Positions 1 through 8,325 of a DNA stretch of 15,862 bases are shown piece by piece; position 1 is the first letter of the stretch, and the number at the start of each line of letters is the position of its first letter. Source of the DNA: Alphaproteobacteria bacterium (lineage in GTDB: Bacteria; Pseudomonadota; Alphaproteobacteria; JAJFFI01); the NCBI GenBank assembly GCA_021776755.1, contig JAJFFI010000157.1, positions 1-15,862 on the forward strand, in the 5' to 3' direction. The position numbers and the translations under genes were made by a program. Under the pieces are notes generated by a model, which ran no database searches, was not told where the DNA came from, and worked only from the letters and a program-made list of their open reading frames with translations.

Positions 1-2841
<2,841 letters not shown>

Positions 2842-2880
2842 CACAGTCGCGATCGACCGGCCCCGGATTCCGCAGCGCGA

Positions 2881-2900
2881 CTTATCATTTCTTATCATTT
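2881..2900. repeat. 10-bp tandem repeat downstream of eno
   Basis: CTTATCATTT occurs twice in direct succession, in a short AT-rich stretch between the eno stop and the left end of the transposon. No function can be assigned, and no clear terminator hairpin follows eno. Confidence 0.7.
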
Positions 2901-2932
2901 TCCCGTGGTCCGAGTGGCGGAAATTCTGGCGC

Positions 2933-2940
2933 AAATGTTG
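2933..2940. repeat. Left copy of the 8-bp target site duplication
   Basis: AAATGTTG directly abuts the left inverted repeat and is identical to the 8 bases directly outside the right inverted repeat at 6142-6149. Members of the IS1 family usually duplicate about 8-9 bp, which agrees. Confidence 0.9.
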
Positions 2941-2962
2941 GGTAATGTCTCAGTTTGAAATC
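2941..2962 (+). repeat. Left terminal inverted repeat of the transposon
   Basis: Begins GGTAA and continues TGTCTCAGTTTGAAATC. The last 17 bases are identical to the complement of the right end; only positions 3-5 differ. Confidence 0.9.
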
Positions 2963-3051
2963 AGAAAATGTTGGGCGCTCCTGACTCTGGCCATATTCCA
3001 AAATACAACTTCGTATGCTACCCATAGGTGGTATTAAGGTTGGGGTGATAT

Positions 3052-3372
3052 ATGGATGGGTTGGCCGTTTCCGGGGAGGTCGTAGGGGCTGGGACTGCTC
3101 TTGCGGGTCTAATAATTATCTACATTGGAATGTTGGTTAGTTCGTATGCGAGCTACGCGGCGCAAGAGCAGCGGTCAGTCAGGGGGGCGCTGCTCACAAG
3201 AGCGTGGCTGGCTTTCGTAGGCTTCGCGCTATCCATTCTCGCCGCCGCTTCCGGTGTGTTAGCTAAATGGCTTAATAACGGGTACGTCGCCAATGCAGCA
3301 GTTGTGTTTCTTTTGGCCGCGTTTATTTGGGCGGTATTTGCAACCGTGCAAACGGTTCGGGAGATTCGGTAA
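3052..3372 (+). CDS. Small membrane protein with three predicted transmembrane segments (transposon passenger)
   Basis: A 106-residue protein I do not recognise. Hydrophobic stretches at about residues 11-32, 50-70 and 79-98 suggest three membrane helices, with a charged loop (QEQRSVRGALLTR) between the first two and a short basic tail (TVREIR). The ATG follows GGGGTGAT at a usable distance. The stop overlaps the next start as TAATG, so translation of the two is probably coupled. It is the first gene of a three-gene block reading toward the transposase. Base composition is more AT-rich than the host genes. It could be a membrane partner of the next two products, but no domain supports a specific role. 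Confidence 0.75.
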   Translation: MDGLAVSGEVVGAGTALAGLIIIYIGMLVSSYASYAAQEQRSVRGALLTRAWLAFVGFALSILAAASGVLAKWLNNGYVANAAVVFLLAAFIWAVFATVQTVREIR

Positions 3373-3689
3373 TGGCGTTGACCCTGGAATCTGAGCAGCG
3401 GATGGAATCAGTCGGGCTTATCGAATTTTATAACGGCGATGTAGCAGCTTGGACGGGCCTTGTTCGCGAAACAAAAGAGTTCGTGACAAGGAACTTCCCG
3501 GATGGTTCTCTCATTCGTAGAGATGACGTGGCAAAGGCACTTATTCCGGTTTTGGAGGTGCACGAAGAATTTCAAGAAATTCGTAATCAAAAAAAGTTGC
3601 GCCCGAAGTATTGGATAAGAGACTATGCTGATCTACTTATAGATCGGACGTGGGATCAACTAGTGGAGGAAGAAAATGGCGAAGAATGA
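3372..3689 (+). CDS. Small soluble protein of unknown function (transposon passenger)
   Basis: A 105-residue protein starting at the ATG that overlaps the preceding stop (TAATG). A longer frame begins at 3327, but that start lies inside the upstream gene and is unlikely. The product is acidic and probably helical, with no signal peptide or membrane segment; aromatic-rich stretches (IEFYNGDVAAW, KYWIRDYADLLIDRTWDQLV) suggest a folded core. Its last 14 bases overlap the next small gene. I recognise no family. Overlapping starts and stops on both sides indicate that the three genes are made together. Confidence 0.72.
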   Translation: MALTLESEQRMESVGLIEFYNGDVAAWTGLVRETKEFVTRNFPDGSLIRRDDVAKALIPVLEVHEEFQEIRNQKKLRPKYWIRDYADLLIDRTWDQLVEEENGEE

Positions 3690-3828
3690 GCAGAACTTGA
3701 AAAAAAATGAAGAGTTCGTGAAGAAAATTCTAGCCAAGTACTTCCATCAACGGAAGATTGACCCTGATCGTTTGAGGGAGGCAGCGGAAAAGCTGTGTGA
3801 CGCTATGCCGTCCGAGAAGGCCGCCTAA
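3676..3828 (+). CDS. 50-residue charged protein (transposon passenger)
   Basis: A short gene starting at ATG 3676, inside the end of the preceding gene in another frame, with GGAGGAAGA a few bases ahead as a good ribosome site. The product (MAKNEQNLKKNEEF..., then FHQRKIDPDRLREAAEKLCD) is Lys/Glu-rich and probably two helices. Its stop overlaps the 3' end of the convergent transposase gene by 4 bases. The ribosome site, the tight overlap and third-position use like the preceding genes support it as real. Function unknown. Confidence 0.6.
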   Translation: MAKNEQNLKKNEEFVKKILAKYFHQRKIDPDRLREAAEKLCDAMPSEKAA

Positions 3829-4700
3829 ACAGACTTCTTGTAAGACCCGCGCGGTCCGGGCTTCGGCGCTCGGGCGTCGATCAGTCCCACGATCCATTCC
3901 ATATCCCGGAGCGTGTCGGTCACGCCAGCGGCCATCGCCGGGCTGACCTTGAGCGTTTTATGGATACGGCAGAAATTGTAATGCAGGAAGTAGAGCGACA
4001 GCATGTGAATGTGGTTGTCGATCTTCTTTGAAAACGCATTGGTCAGGCGCGTGAAACGGCGCATACCCATCCGCATCGTCAGGTTGTGGCGCTCCACATA
4101 GGACGTGCTGACATGCTTCTTGTCCGGCTCGCCCTCGACACGGGTTTTCTTGGTGCCGGTGCACTCTGCTGGGCTGTAGCGGCCTTTCGCGCTCTCGGGA
4201 ACAGAGCCGTATAGCTTCACAAGCTGCGCATAGTCTACATCGGCCCCAAACGCGCCCTCGACGGCTTCCAGATATGCCTTGTGCCCGTCCGTGGTTAGCT
4301 GGACGCGGGTCGCCAGCCGCTCCGCAACGTCACTCATGAACGCATTGGCGTACTCGCTGTCACGCCCGCCAACCTCGTAGGACAGGATCATCTTGGAGTC
4401 TGCATCGAGCGCGGTCCAGGTCCACACGTCGCCAGCACCCTCGGGCGCAGCCTTGGCGGTCTTCACGTTGCGCTGTTTGGCGTAGCAGAAGGACCAGATT
4501 TCATCGCACTGGACGCGCTTTGCCTCAACGTCGCGCACATGCTCATCGTGGTACGCCGCACACGCCTCGCCCGCGTTCACCAGCAGCTTGGTCACTGTAT
4601 TGATGCTGACGCCAACCACGCGGGAGATAGACCGCATGGAAGACCCCTCCACCAGCATGGAGAGGATTTGGACGCGCTTGTGAAGGGGCAGCTTGTTCAT
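3825..4700 (-). CDS. IS1-family-like DDE transposase
   Basis: Catalyses transposition of the surrounding element by cutting and joining at the inverted repeats. From the ATG at 4700 it has 291 residues. The N-terminus (residues 6-42) is a helix-turn-helix of the IS1/InsA type (LHKRVQILSMLVEGSSMRSI, then SRVVGVSINTVTKLL). The catalytic triad is visible: D66 in CDEIWSF, D138 in LTTDGHKAYLEAVE, E203 in YVERHNLTMRMGMRRFTRLT followed by NAFSKK, the last block being a hallmark of IS1 transposases. The C-terminal tail is basic (PRGSYKKSV). The frame is intact and single, unlike the two-frame arrangement of classical IS1. A longer frame opens at 4757, but homologues as I remember them begin at MNKL, and a good promoter (4707-4735) lies between the two starts, making 4700 the better start, possibly on a leaderless message. 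It converges on the 50-residue gene with a 4-base overlap. Confidence 0.92.
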   Translation of the reverse strand: MNKLPLHKRVQILSMLVEGSSMRSISRVVGVSINTVTKLLVNAGEACAAYHDEHVRDVEAKRVQCDEIWSFCYAKQRNVKTAKAAPEGAGDVWTWTALDADSKMILSYEVGGRDSEYANAFMSDVAERLATRVQLTTDGHKAYLEAVEGAFGADVDYAQLVKLYGSVPESAKGRYSPAECTGTKKTRVEGEPDKKHVSTSYVERHNLTMRMGMRRFTRLTNAFSKKIDNHIHMLSLYFLHYNFCRIHKTLKVSPAMAAGVTDTLRDMEWIVGLIDARAPKPGPRGSYKKSV

Positions 4701-4706
4701 GCCCCT

Positions 4707-4735
4707 AATGTATGAACTCTTATGCTTAGCGTCAA
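4707..4735 (-). promoter_or_regulatory. Predicted transposase promoter
   Basis: On the minus strand TTGACG (4735-4730) is followed after exactly 17 bases by TACATT (4712-4707). Transcription would start at about 4700-4701, at the transposase ATG itself, implying a leaderless or nearly leaderless message. AGGGG directly ahead of the ATG is too close to be a normal ribosome site. Confidence 0.55.
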
Positions 4736-4784
4736 GTAATTTGTTCAATTTAGGCATTAATAAGCGACCGCAGGCAAATTGGAT

Positions 4785-4814
4785 TTGACTGCGGATTCAC
4801 TAGTTTAGTATAAT
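4785..4814 (+). promoter_or_regulatory. Near-consensus sigma-70 promoter for the candidate RNA
   Basis: TTGACT (4785-4790) and a perfect TATAAT (4809-4814) are 18 bases apart. It is the strongest promoter-like sequence I see in the window and points into a region with no good protein frame. It diverges from the transposase promoter about 50 bases away. Confidence 0.7.
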
Positions 4815-4820
4815 AGAAAT

Positions 4821-5040
4821 AGCTGGCGGGTCGCCCGTCCCGGAAGTGCCACTTCCGAAACGGGCGTTGCCCTTTAGGCTATATTATCATGTACCACCTC
4901 CCGATCCGGGTTTACGGACCTAATGGGGGTTGCCCGGCTGGCGAAGCCGGGATCGGAATTGCGAAGGTTGTCTCTGGCAAGATACAGACCTTCACAGGCG
5001 AACCTAGGAGCCGGACGCATCAGCGTCCGGCTCCTTTGTC
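4821..5040 (+). ncRNA. Candidate structured non-coding RNA inside the transposon (~220 nt)
   Basis: Starting about 7 bases after the TATAAT box and ending at a 13-bp terminator hairpin, this stretch folds into successive stems. (1) CGCCCGT 4832-4838 pairs with ACGGGCG 4860-4866, capped by CGGAAGT 4841-4847 with ACTTCCG 4851-4857. (2) CCGATC 4901-4906 pairs with GATCGG 4951-4956, enclosing CCGGCT 4934-4939 with AGCCGG 4945-4950. (3) GAAGGT 4963-4968 pairs with ACCTTC 4988-4993, extended by TGT/ACA and TCT/AGA around a GGCA loop. (4) The terminator stem. Promoter, compact stems and terminator together point to a discrete transcript. I do not recognise an Rfam-like family. It could regulate the transposase (its promoter diverges from the transposase promoter), act with the neighbouring passenger proteins, or be antisense to the end of the winged-helix gene. 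Role unknown. Confidence 0.6.
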
Positions 5041-5492
5041 TCTGGCGGCGCAAGGATATAATCCCCGCGCTTCTGAAGCTTCTCCTGTTCTTTAAGGCGG
5101 GTCACCGCCGTGTAGAAATAGTTGCCAAGGCGCTTCTTGTCGTACCCCTTGTCGGCAAGGGCGCTCCGAAGTTTCTTCCGGGTGATCTTTCCTGCCTCTG
5201 CAACAATATTGACAATGGCGTCGGTCATTGGCGGCAACTCGACACCATTCAGGGGCTTCGTGATTTCCCGCTCACGGGCCTTCCCCGCAGCGGCTGGATC
5301 ACCCCCGTGTTTCACGGCCTGGTCGCCACTGGCCGCCATAATTTTTTCAGCAGCCTCGATCAGGCCGTTGATCTCAATAAGGCGACCGCGGACACTCTCC
5401 ATCTCGGTGGTGAGATTATCGCGCTCCTTGCGCCACTGCTCAACCTGACCTGCGGTGAGGATAGCCTTGGTATTCGTGTAGGTGACAGTCAT
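5004..5492 (-). CDS. Coiled-coil plus winged-helix-like protein (transposon passenger)
   Basis: A 162-residue cytosolic protein. The start at 5492 is chosen because AAGGAGG sits 5 bases ahead; the frame is open further upstream to 5543 but without such a site. Residues 14-52 form a probable coiled coil (QVEQWRKERDNLTTEMESVR, then GRLIEINGLIEAAEKI). A flexible Gly/Ala/Lys linker follows. Residues 88-150 resemble a winged helix (MTDAIVNIVAEAGKITRKKL, then YFYTAVTRLKEQEKLQKRGD and YILAPP). This suggests a dimeric nucleic-acid-binding protein, perhaps a regulator of the element; I cannot name a family. Its last residues (EPDADASGS) are encoded by the two arms of the terminator hairpin of the plus-strand RNA candidate. 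It is the last of three minus-strand passenger genes. Confidence 0.75.
   Translation of the reverse strand: MTVTYTNTKAILTAGQVEQWRKERDNLTTEMESVRGRLIEINGLIEAAEKIMAASGDQAVKHGGDPAAAGKAREREITKPLNGVELPPMTDAIVNIVAEAGKITRKKLRSALADKGYDKKRLGNYFYTAVTRLKEQEKLQKRGDYILAPPETKEPDADASGS
5006..5038 (+). terminator. Rho-independent terminator of the candidate RNA, embedded in an opposing gene
   Basis: Arms 5006-5018 (AGGAGCCGGACGC) and 5023-5035 (GCGTCCGGCTCCT) pair perfectly over 13 bp with an ATCA loop, followed on the plus strand by TTTGTCTCT. On the minus strand no T-run follows, so it should work mainly for plus-strand transcripts. The arms also encode the C-terminus of the winged-helix-like gene. Confidence 0.7.
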
Positions 5493-5573
5493 CACGCCCT
5501 CCTTCATTTCGTGGTGTATGCCACGAGTCTCGGGCGGACACAAGAGCCTGATTGGTGAATTGTTGGTGAGTGG

Positions 5574-5813
5574 TTACTTTTTGGGCTTGCCCCAGCGGGC
5601 CTTGGCTGCCTTGCGGGCAATCTCCATCCGGCGCTTAGCGCCCAGATTCTCCGCCCGCGCCCTCCCGCCCCGGCGACCCAATTCCTGGGCGGCCTTGTTC
5701 TTGCCTTCGTCTTCCGGGGCGTCTTCAATCTCCCCGGTCGCAATCTTCGCCACCGCGACGGCGGCTCCGATCACGTCAGCCGGGCGCTTCTCGCCTTTTG
5801 GTCCCTTGGGCAT
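5574..5813 (-). CDS. Small basic protein of the GGRARA/GGKARA type (transposon passenger)
   Basis: A 79-residue protein with a conserved-looking N-terminus (MPKGPKGEKRPADVIGAAVA, then VAKIATGE) and a basic C-terminus (ELGRRGGRARAENLGAKRRM, then EIARKAAKARW). Small proteins with this layout are common in rhizobia and other alphaproteobacteria and are often labelled RNA-binding or hypothetical; the C-terminal block recalls nucleic-acid-binding GGxARA motifs. The start lies 2 bases after the stop of the upstream gene with no strong ribosome site, so translation is probably coupled. The next gene follows 81 bases later. Nucleic-acid binding is plausible but unproven. Confidence 0.78.
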   Translation of the reverse strand: MPKGPKGEKRPADVIGAAVAVAKIATGEIEDAPEDEGKNKAAQELGRRGGRARAENLGAKRRMEIARKAAKARWGKPKK

Positions 5814-5815
5814 TG

Positions 5816-6046
5816 CTATCGGCTAATCGACAATGGGCATAGTTCAACTGATCCGATGGTTATCGCGACAGTTGAACCCAGACAATTGTAGTAACAGATT
5901 TTGTTCAAACCAGAGACCTGCTCCCCCGTCTTGAAACACACTGCTGCAACTTGGATTTCATCATTGTTGGCCGGTGGCGTGGTGGGGGAACCCCCAGGAA
6001 CCAATCCGGCTAGCGCTGCCGCTGCTATCAAACCGATGAACTTCAT
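5816..6046 (-). CDS. Small secreted cysteine-containing protein (transposon passenger)
   Basis: A 76-residue protein beginning with a short signal peptide (MKFIGLIAAAALAGLVPGGS). The mature part has four cysteines (AAVCFKTGEQVSGLNKICYY, then NCLGSTVAITIGSVELCPLS), which could form two disulphides in the periplasm. The start at 6046 is preferred over the in-frame ATG at 6076 because GGAGG lies 8 bases ahead and it places the hydrophobic segment at the N-terminus. I do not recognise a characterised family. It is the first gene of the minus-strand passenger block, reading inward from the right end of the transposon; the next start is 2 bases after its stop. Confidence 0.75.
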   Translation of the reverse strand: MKFIGLIAAAALAGLVPGGSPTTPPANNDEIQVAAVCFKTGEQVSGLNKICYYNCLGSTVAITIGSVELCPLSISR

Positions 6047-6119
6047 GTGCTGATCCTCCATATCCCCGCTAAGCATATAGGAAGCCGTGCGCTATTTCGA
6101 TAGGGCGTCAAGGGTCTGG

Positions 6120-6141
6120 GATTTCAAACTGAGACACCGCC
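6120..6141 (-). repeat. Right terminal inverted repeat of the transposon
   Basis: Read on the minus strand it starts GGCGG and continues TGTCTCAGTTTGAAATC, matching 19 of 22 positions of the left end. Confidence 0.9.
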
Positions 6142-6149
6142 AAATGTTG
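6142..6149. repeat. Right copy of the 8-bp target site duplication
   Basis: AAATGTTG immediately outside the right inverted repeat, identical to 2933-2940. Confidence 0.9.
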
Positions 6150-6163
6150 ACATATGTTGACAT
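6144..6163. repeat. 10-bp tandem repeat at the insertion site
   Basis: ATGTTGACAT occurs twice back to back. The first copy shares its first six bases with the target duplication, so the transposon landed at the edge of this repeat. A short repeated motif like this could be a protein-binding site, but nothing else supports that. Confidence 0.75.
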
Positions 6164-6502
6164 CCGGACGCGCAGGATTCCGGGGATTTCCGTTGCAAAC
6201 CCGGGGAAAGTGACGAGCCCACGGAAGGCGCCCGCTCGACCGGTGGACGAGGTGTTCTGCCATTGGCGCATTGTAGGCTAATATACCTATATTGCAAGAC
6301 CGGTATGAAAATAATTCAACCTGGATTCCGCGCTCTGTTGCCTAATCTCGCCCTTGCTAACCTATGACCGAAAGCCGACCGTCGAATTGCGGTAGAAATA
6401 CGTCCATTGAGGAAACTGGCACCGCGAGTAGATGCCGCTTGATGCGACGTTTACAATGATCGCCGTTGCAGGCCGGTTTGGACTTGGGGCCAGAACGGAC
6501 GC
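6164..6502. other. Non-coding interval between transposon and kinase gene
   Basis: I see no convincing gene here. The only structured item is AATATA-CC-TATATT (6280-6293), a small inverted repeat in a local AT-rich patch that could be an operator or part of a promoter for the kinase gene about 210 bases downstream. No stress-type (GGAAC...CGTT) promoter was found by eye. Confidence 0.4.
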
Positions 6503-7576
6503 ATGACGATGATACCCAATTCAGAAGACACGCAGCCGGAATCGGCTTCCGGGAATTGCGCGACCGGTGCGAAAGAGTACATATCGAACGAAATGCTGCT
6601 GGCCATCGTCCAGCAGTCGGACGACGTGATTATCGTGCGGTCGCTCGAAGGTGAGGTGCTGTACTGCAATGCCGCTTCGGAGCGCGTTCTGGGCTACAAG
6701 CCATCAGAACTCATCGGCCAGAATGTCTGGCAAATCTATCCGGAAGACCGCCGGGTGGAGTTCGAGCAACTCGCCGGCCGGTTCCGCAAGGGCGAAGCAC
6801 TCGAAGATTTCGAAACCGTGCGCCGGCGCAAGGACGGACGCGACATATTTGTGTCGGTAACCCTCTATCCTCTGCGCAACAGCGCTGGCGAGATTTTCGC
6901 GGCGGCCGGGATCACACGGGATATCACATCACGCAAGGATGCCGGCGACGTCCAGAAGCTGGTCGCCCACGAATTGCAACACCGGGTGAAGAACATGCTC
7001 TCCGCGGTTCGGTCACTGCTGATCCAGACCGCACGCCAGAGCGCCGATCTAGAAGGATTTCTTGAGGGCTTCACGGGACGGATCGATGCCCTGGCGCGAG
7101 TCCAGGGACTCATGAGCAGAACGGTCGCCTCGATTGCGAATTTTGAGGAATTGGTCAGCGAGGAACTTCTCGCGCACGGCGGGCGCCTGGGAGAGAACGT
7201 ATCGATCGAAGGGCCCAATGTGAACCTGGGCCGTGCCGCTGCCGCGACGGTTGCGATGGTCATGCACGAACTTGCCGCGAATTCGGTGAAGTTCGGCGCC
7301 CTCGCTGTCGAGAACGGGTCGATCGCGGTTTCCTGGGACATAGAAGAGAGCGATCCGTTGCCGGTCATGAAGATTGACTGGGTCGAGATCGGCCTCGACA
7401 CCGTGCCCGATATGAATGCCGGCGGCTTCGGCCGTCAATTGATCGAAAGAGCGGCCCCTCATCAACTCAACGGTGAAGCCAGCCTCGACTTCGGGGACGA
7501 CGCGCTTCGCTGCTGTCTGAAGTTCCCCCTCGAGCAGCAACCATCGGAATTCGAAGAAAACGGCCTGTCGCATTGA
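6503..7576 (+). CDS. PAS domain HWE-family sensor histidine kinase
   Basis: A 357-residue cytosolic kinase that senses through PAS and transfers phosphate to an unidentified response regulator. Residues about 32-145 form a PAS domain with the PAC-like ending (AGEIFAAAGITRDITSRKD). The kinase part is HWE type: H160 in ELQHRVKNMLSAVRSL, N-box MHELAANSVKFGAL with N260, the W-x-E signature IDWVE (W293, E295) and GFGRQLI near 308. No membrane segment or signal peptide is seen. In this class such kinases often feed the general stress response or light/oxygen responses, but no PhyR- or sigma-like gene is beside it, so it appears to be an orphan. The start at 6503 has no strong ribosome site; the ATG at 6509 is also possible. 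It sits between the transposon and ftsB, an unusual place relative to the normal eno-ftsB neighbourhood. Confidence 0.93.
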   Translation: MTMIPNSEDTQPESASGNCATGAKEYISNEMLLAIVQQSDDVIIVRSLEGEVLYCNAASERVLGYKPSELIGQNVWQIYPEDRRVEFEQLAGRFRKGEALEDFETVRRRKDGRDIFVSVTLYPLRNSAGEIFAAAGITRDITSRKDAGDVQKLVAHELQHRVKNMLSAVRSLLIQTARQSADLEGFLEGFTGRIDALARVQGLMSRTVASIANFEELVSEELLAHGGRLGENVSIEGPNVNLGRAAAATVAMVMHELAANSVKFGALAVENGSIAVSWDIEESDPLPVMKIDWVEIGLDTVPDMNAGGFGRQLIERAAPHQLNGEASLDFGDDALRCCLKFPLEQQPSEFEENGLSH

Positions 7577-7692
7577 TTGGCGCATTGATTGACACACTCA
7601 AGACTGAATAACCGCTCAAGCGCCGCAACTGGCGCCCTCGCGCGGCACATCCGATTTTCCGAAAGTCCTGACAGGTTGACGCCCAGTATTCG

Positions 7693-7734
7693 CGAAGTAT
7701 TGGCGCACAAGATGTTGTGTGCGCCCCGAAGTAT
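7693..7734 (+). other. Hairpin flanked by direct repeats downstream of the kinase gene
   Basis: GGCGCACA (7702-7709) and TGTGCGCC (7718-7725) form a perfect 8-bp stem with an AGATGTTG loop. CGAAGTAT flanks it on both sides (7693-7700 and 7727-7734). No T-run follows, so it is not a classical terminator; it may slow transcription from the kinase gene or be a small repeat element. The rest of 7577-7839 contains nothing I can call a gene. Confidence 0.45.
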
Positions 7735-7839
7735 GCGGCGCTCATCTTGTAAGTAACTGAATGTTAACCAGTTTCCAATAGACCTGAACGTTGAGGTTGT
7801 GGTGCAATAAAAACAAGAACAACAAAAAATAACAATAAT

Positions 7840-8178
7840 ATGAATGCGTTCGGTGAAATCAGGTTGCGCGCCCGTCGGATGGTGGTGTCGACGGTCGGGG
7901 TCTGCCTCCTCGGCTACATCGCGTTTCACGCGGTGCAGGGGGAGCGGGGCCTGCTCGCGTGGTGGCGCATTCAGGAAGACATCAAGGTTTCGCGCACGGA
8001 CCTTGCGACCGCGGAGCAAAAGCGCGCGGCGCTCGCGGCCAGGGTCGCGCTGATGCGCCCGGAAAGCCTCAACATCGACATGGTGGACGAACAAGTCCGC
8101 CGCGTGCTCGGGCTGGCGCACCCCGATGAACGCCTGGTCCTGCAACCGCCGGGCGCGGGGCCGCGCAAGGCCCGCTGA
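7840..8178 (+). CDS. ftsB: FtsB/DivIC-like septum formation initiator
   Basis: A 112-residue single-pass inner-membrane protein of the divisome, expected to pair with FtsL and FtsQ at the division site. A basic N-terminus is followed by a membrane helix (about residues 14-32, MVVSTVGVCLLGYIAFHAVQ), then GERGLLAW, a coiled-coil segment (about 45-72) and the typical alphaproteobacterial ending NIDMVDEQVRRVLGLAHPDE. The Gly/Pro/Arg tail is variable. The start at 7840 is preceded by a very A-rich leader (7807-7839) with no clear ribosome site. It lies just ahead of pdhA, as is common in this class, supporting the assignment. The motif-based call is good; the exact name (FtsB versus DivIC family) is a convention. 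Confidence 0.88.
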   Translation: MNAFGEIRLRARRMVVSTVGVCLLGYIAFHAVQGERGLLAWWRIQEDIKVSRTDLATAEQKRAALAARVALMRPESLNIDMVDEQVRRVLGLAHPDERLVLQPPGAGPRKAR

Positions 8179-8325
8179 ACTCCCCAGAATAGACTGATCT
8201 GTCTGATTTTCCTGCCATCTCGGAAAAAGAAACTGGTCAAGAGGGCCGTTGAAAGACTACGTTGTGTGGTTTCAGCGCCGTCCGACCGGACGGAGGTCCA
8301 GAAAAACCAGAGCGAACGAGGCCCC

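Larger units (their letters stand above)
2941..6141. mobile_element. Passenger-carrying IS1-family-like transposon, 3201 bp
   Basis: The element is bounded by 22-bp inverted repeats (2941-2962 and 6120-6141; 19 of 22 positions match, both starting GG) and flanked by a perfect 8-bp direct repeat AAATGTTG. It carries one transposase gene on the minus strand near its middle, three small plus-strand genes to the left, a candidate structured RNA, and three small minus-strand genes to the right. At about 3.2 kb it is far larger than a simple insertion sequence with one transposase (around 0.8-1.2 kb). The left part is visibly richer in A+T than the surrounding housekeeping genes, suggesting acquisition from elsewhere. 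Intact ends, an intact target duplication and an intact transposase frame argue for a fairly recent and possibly still active insertion. It lies between eno and the kinase/ftsB genes and breaks no recognisable gene. Family naming rests on transposase motifs; I cannot place it in a named IS entry. Confidence 0.9.

Noticed and set aside
4821..5040. Candidate RNA as an OMEGA/HEARO guide RNA or retron RNA
   Set aside because: No IscB/TnpB-like nuclease or reverse transcriptase is present in the window, and I recognise none of their RNA signatures.
4889..5095. 68-residue plus-strand frame inside the RNA candidate
   Set aside because: No ribosome site or protein-like pattern; it crosses several stems and the terminator. 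I prefer an RNA, though a small coding frame cannot be fully excluded.
7745..7800. CtrA-type site (TTAA-N7-TTAA) ahead of ftsB
   Set aside because: One TTAA is present, but the second half-site is not at the right distance.
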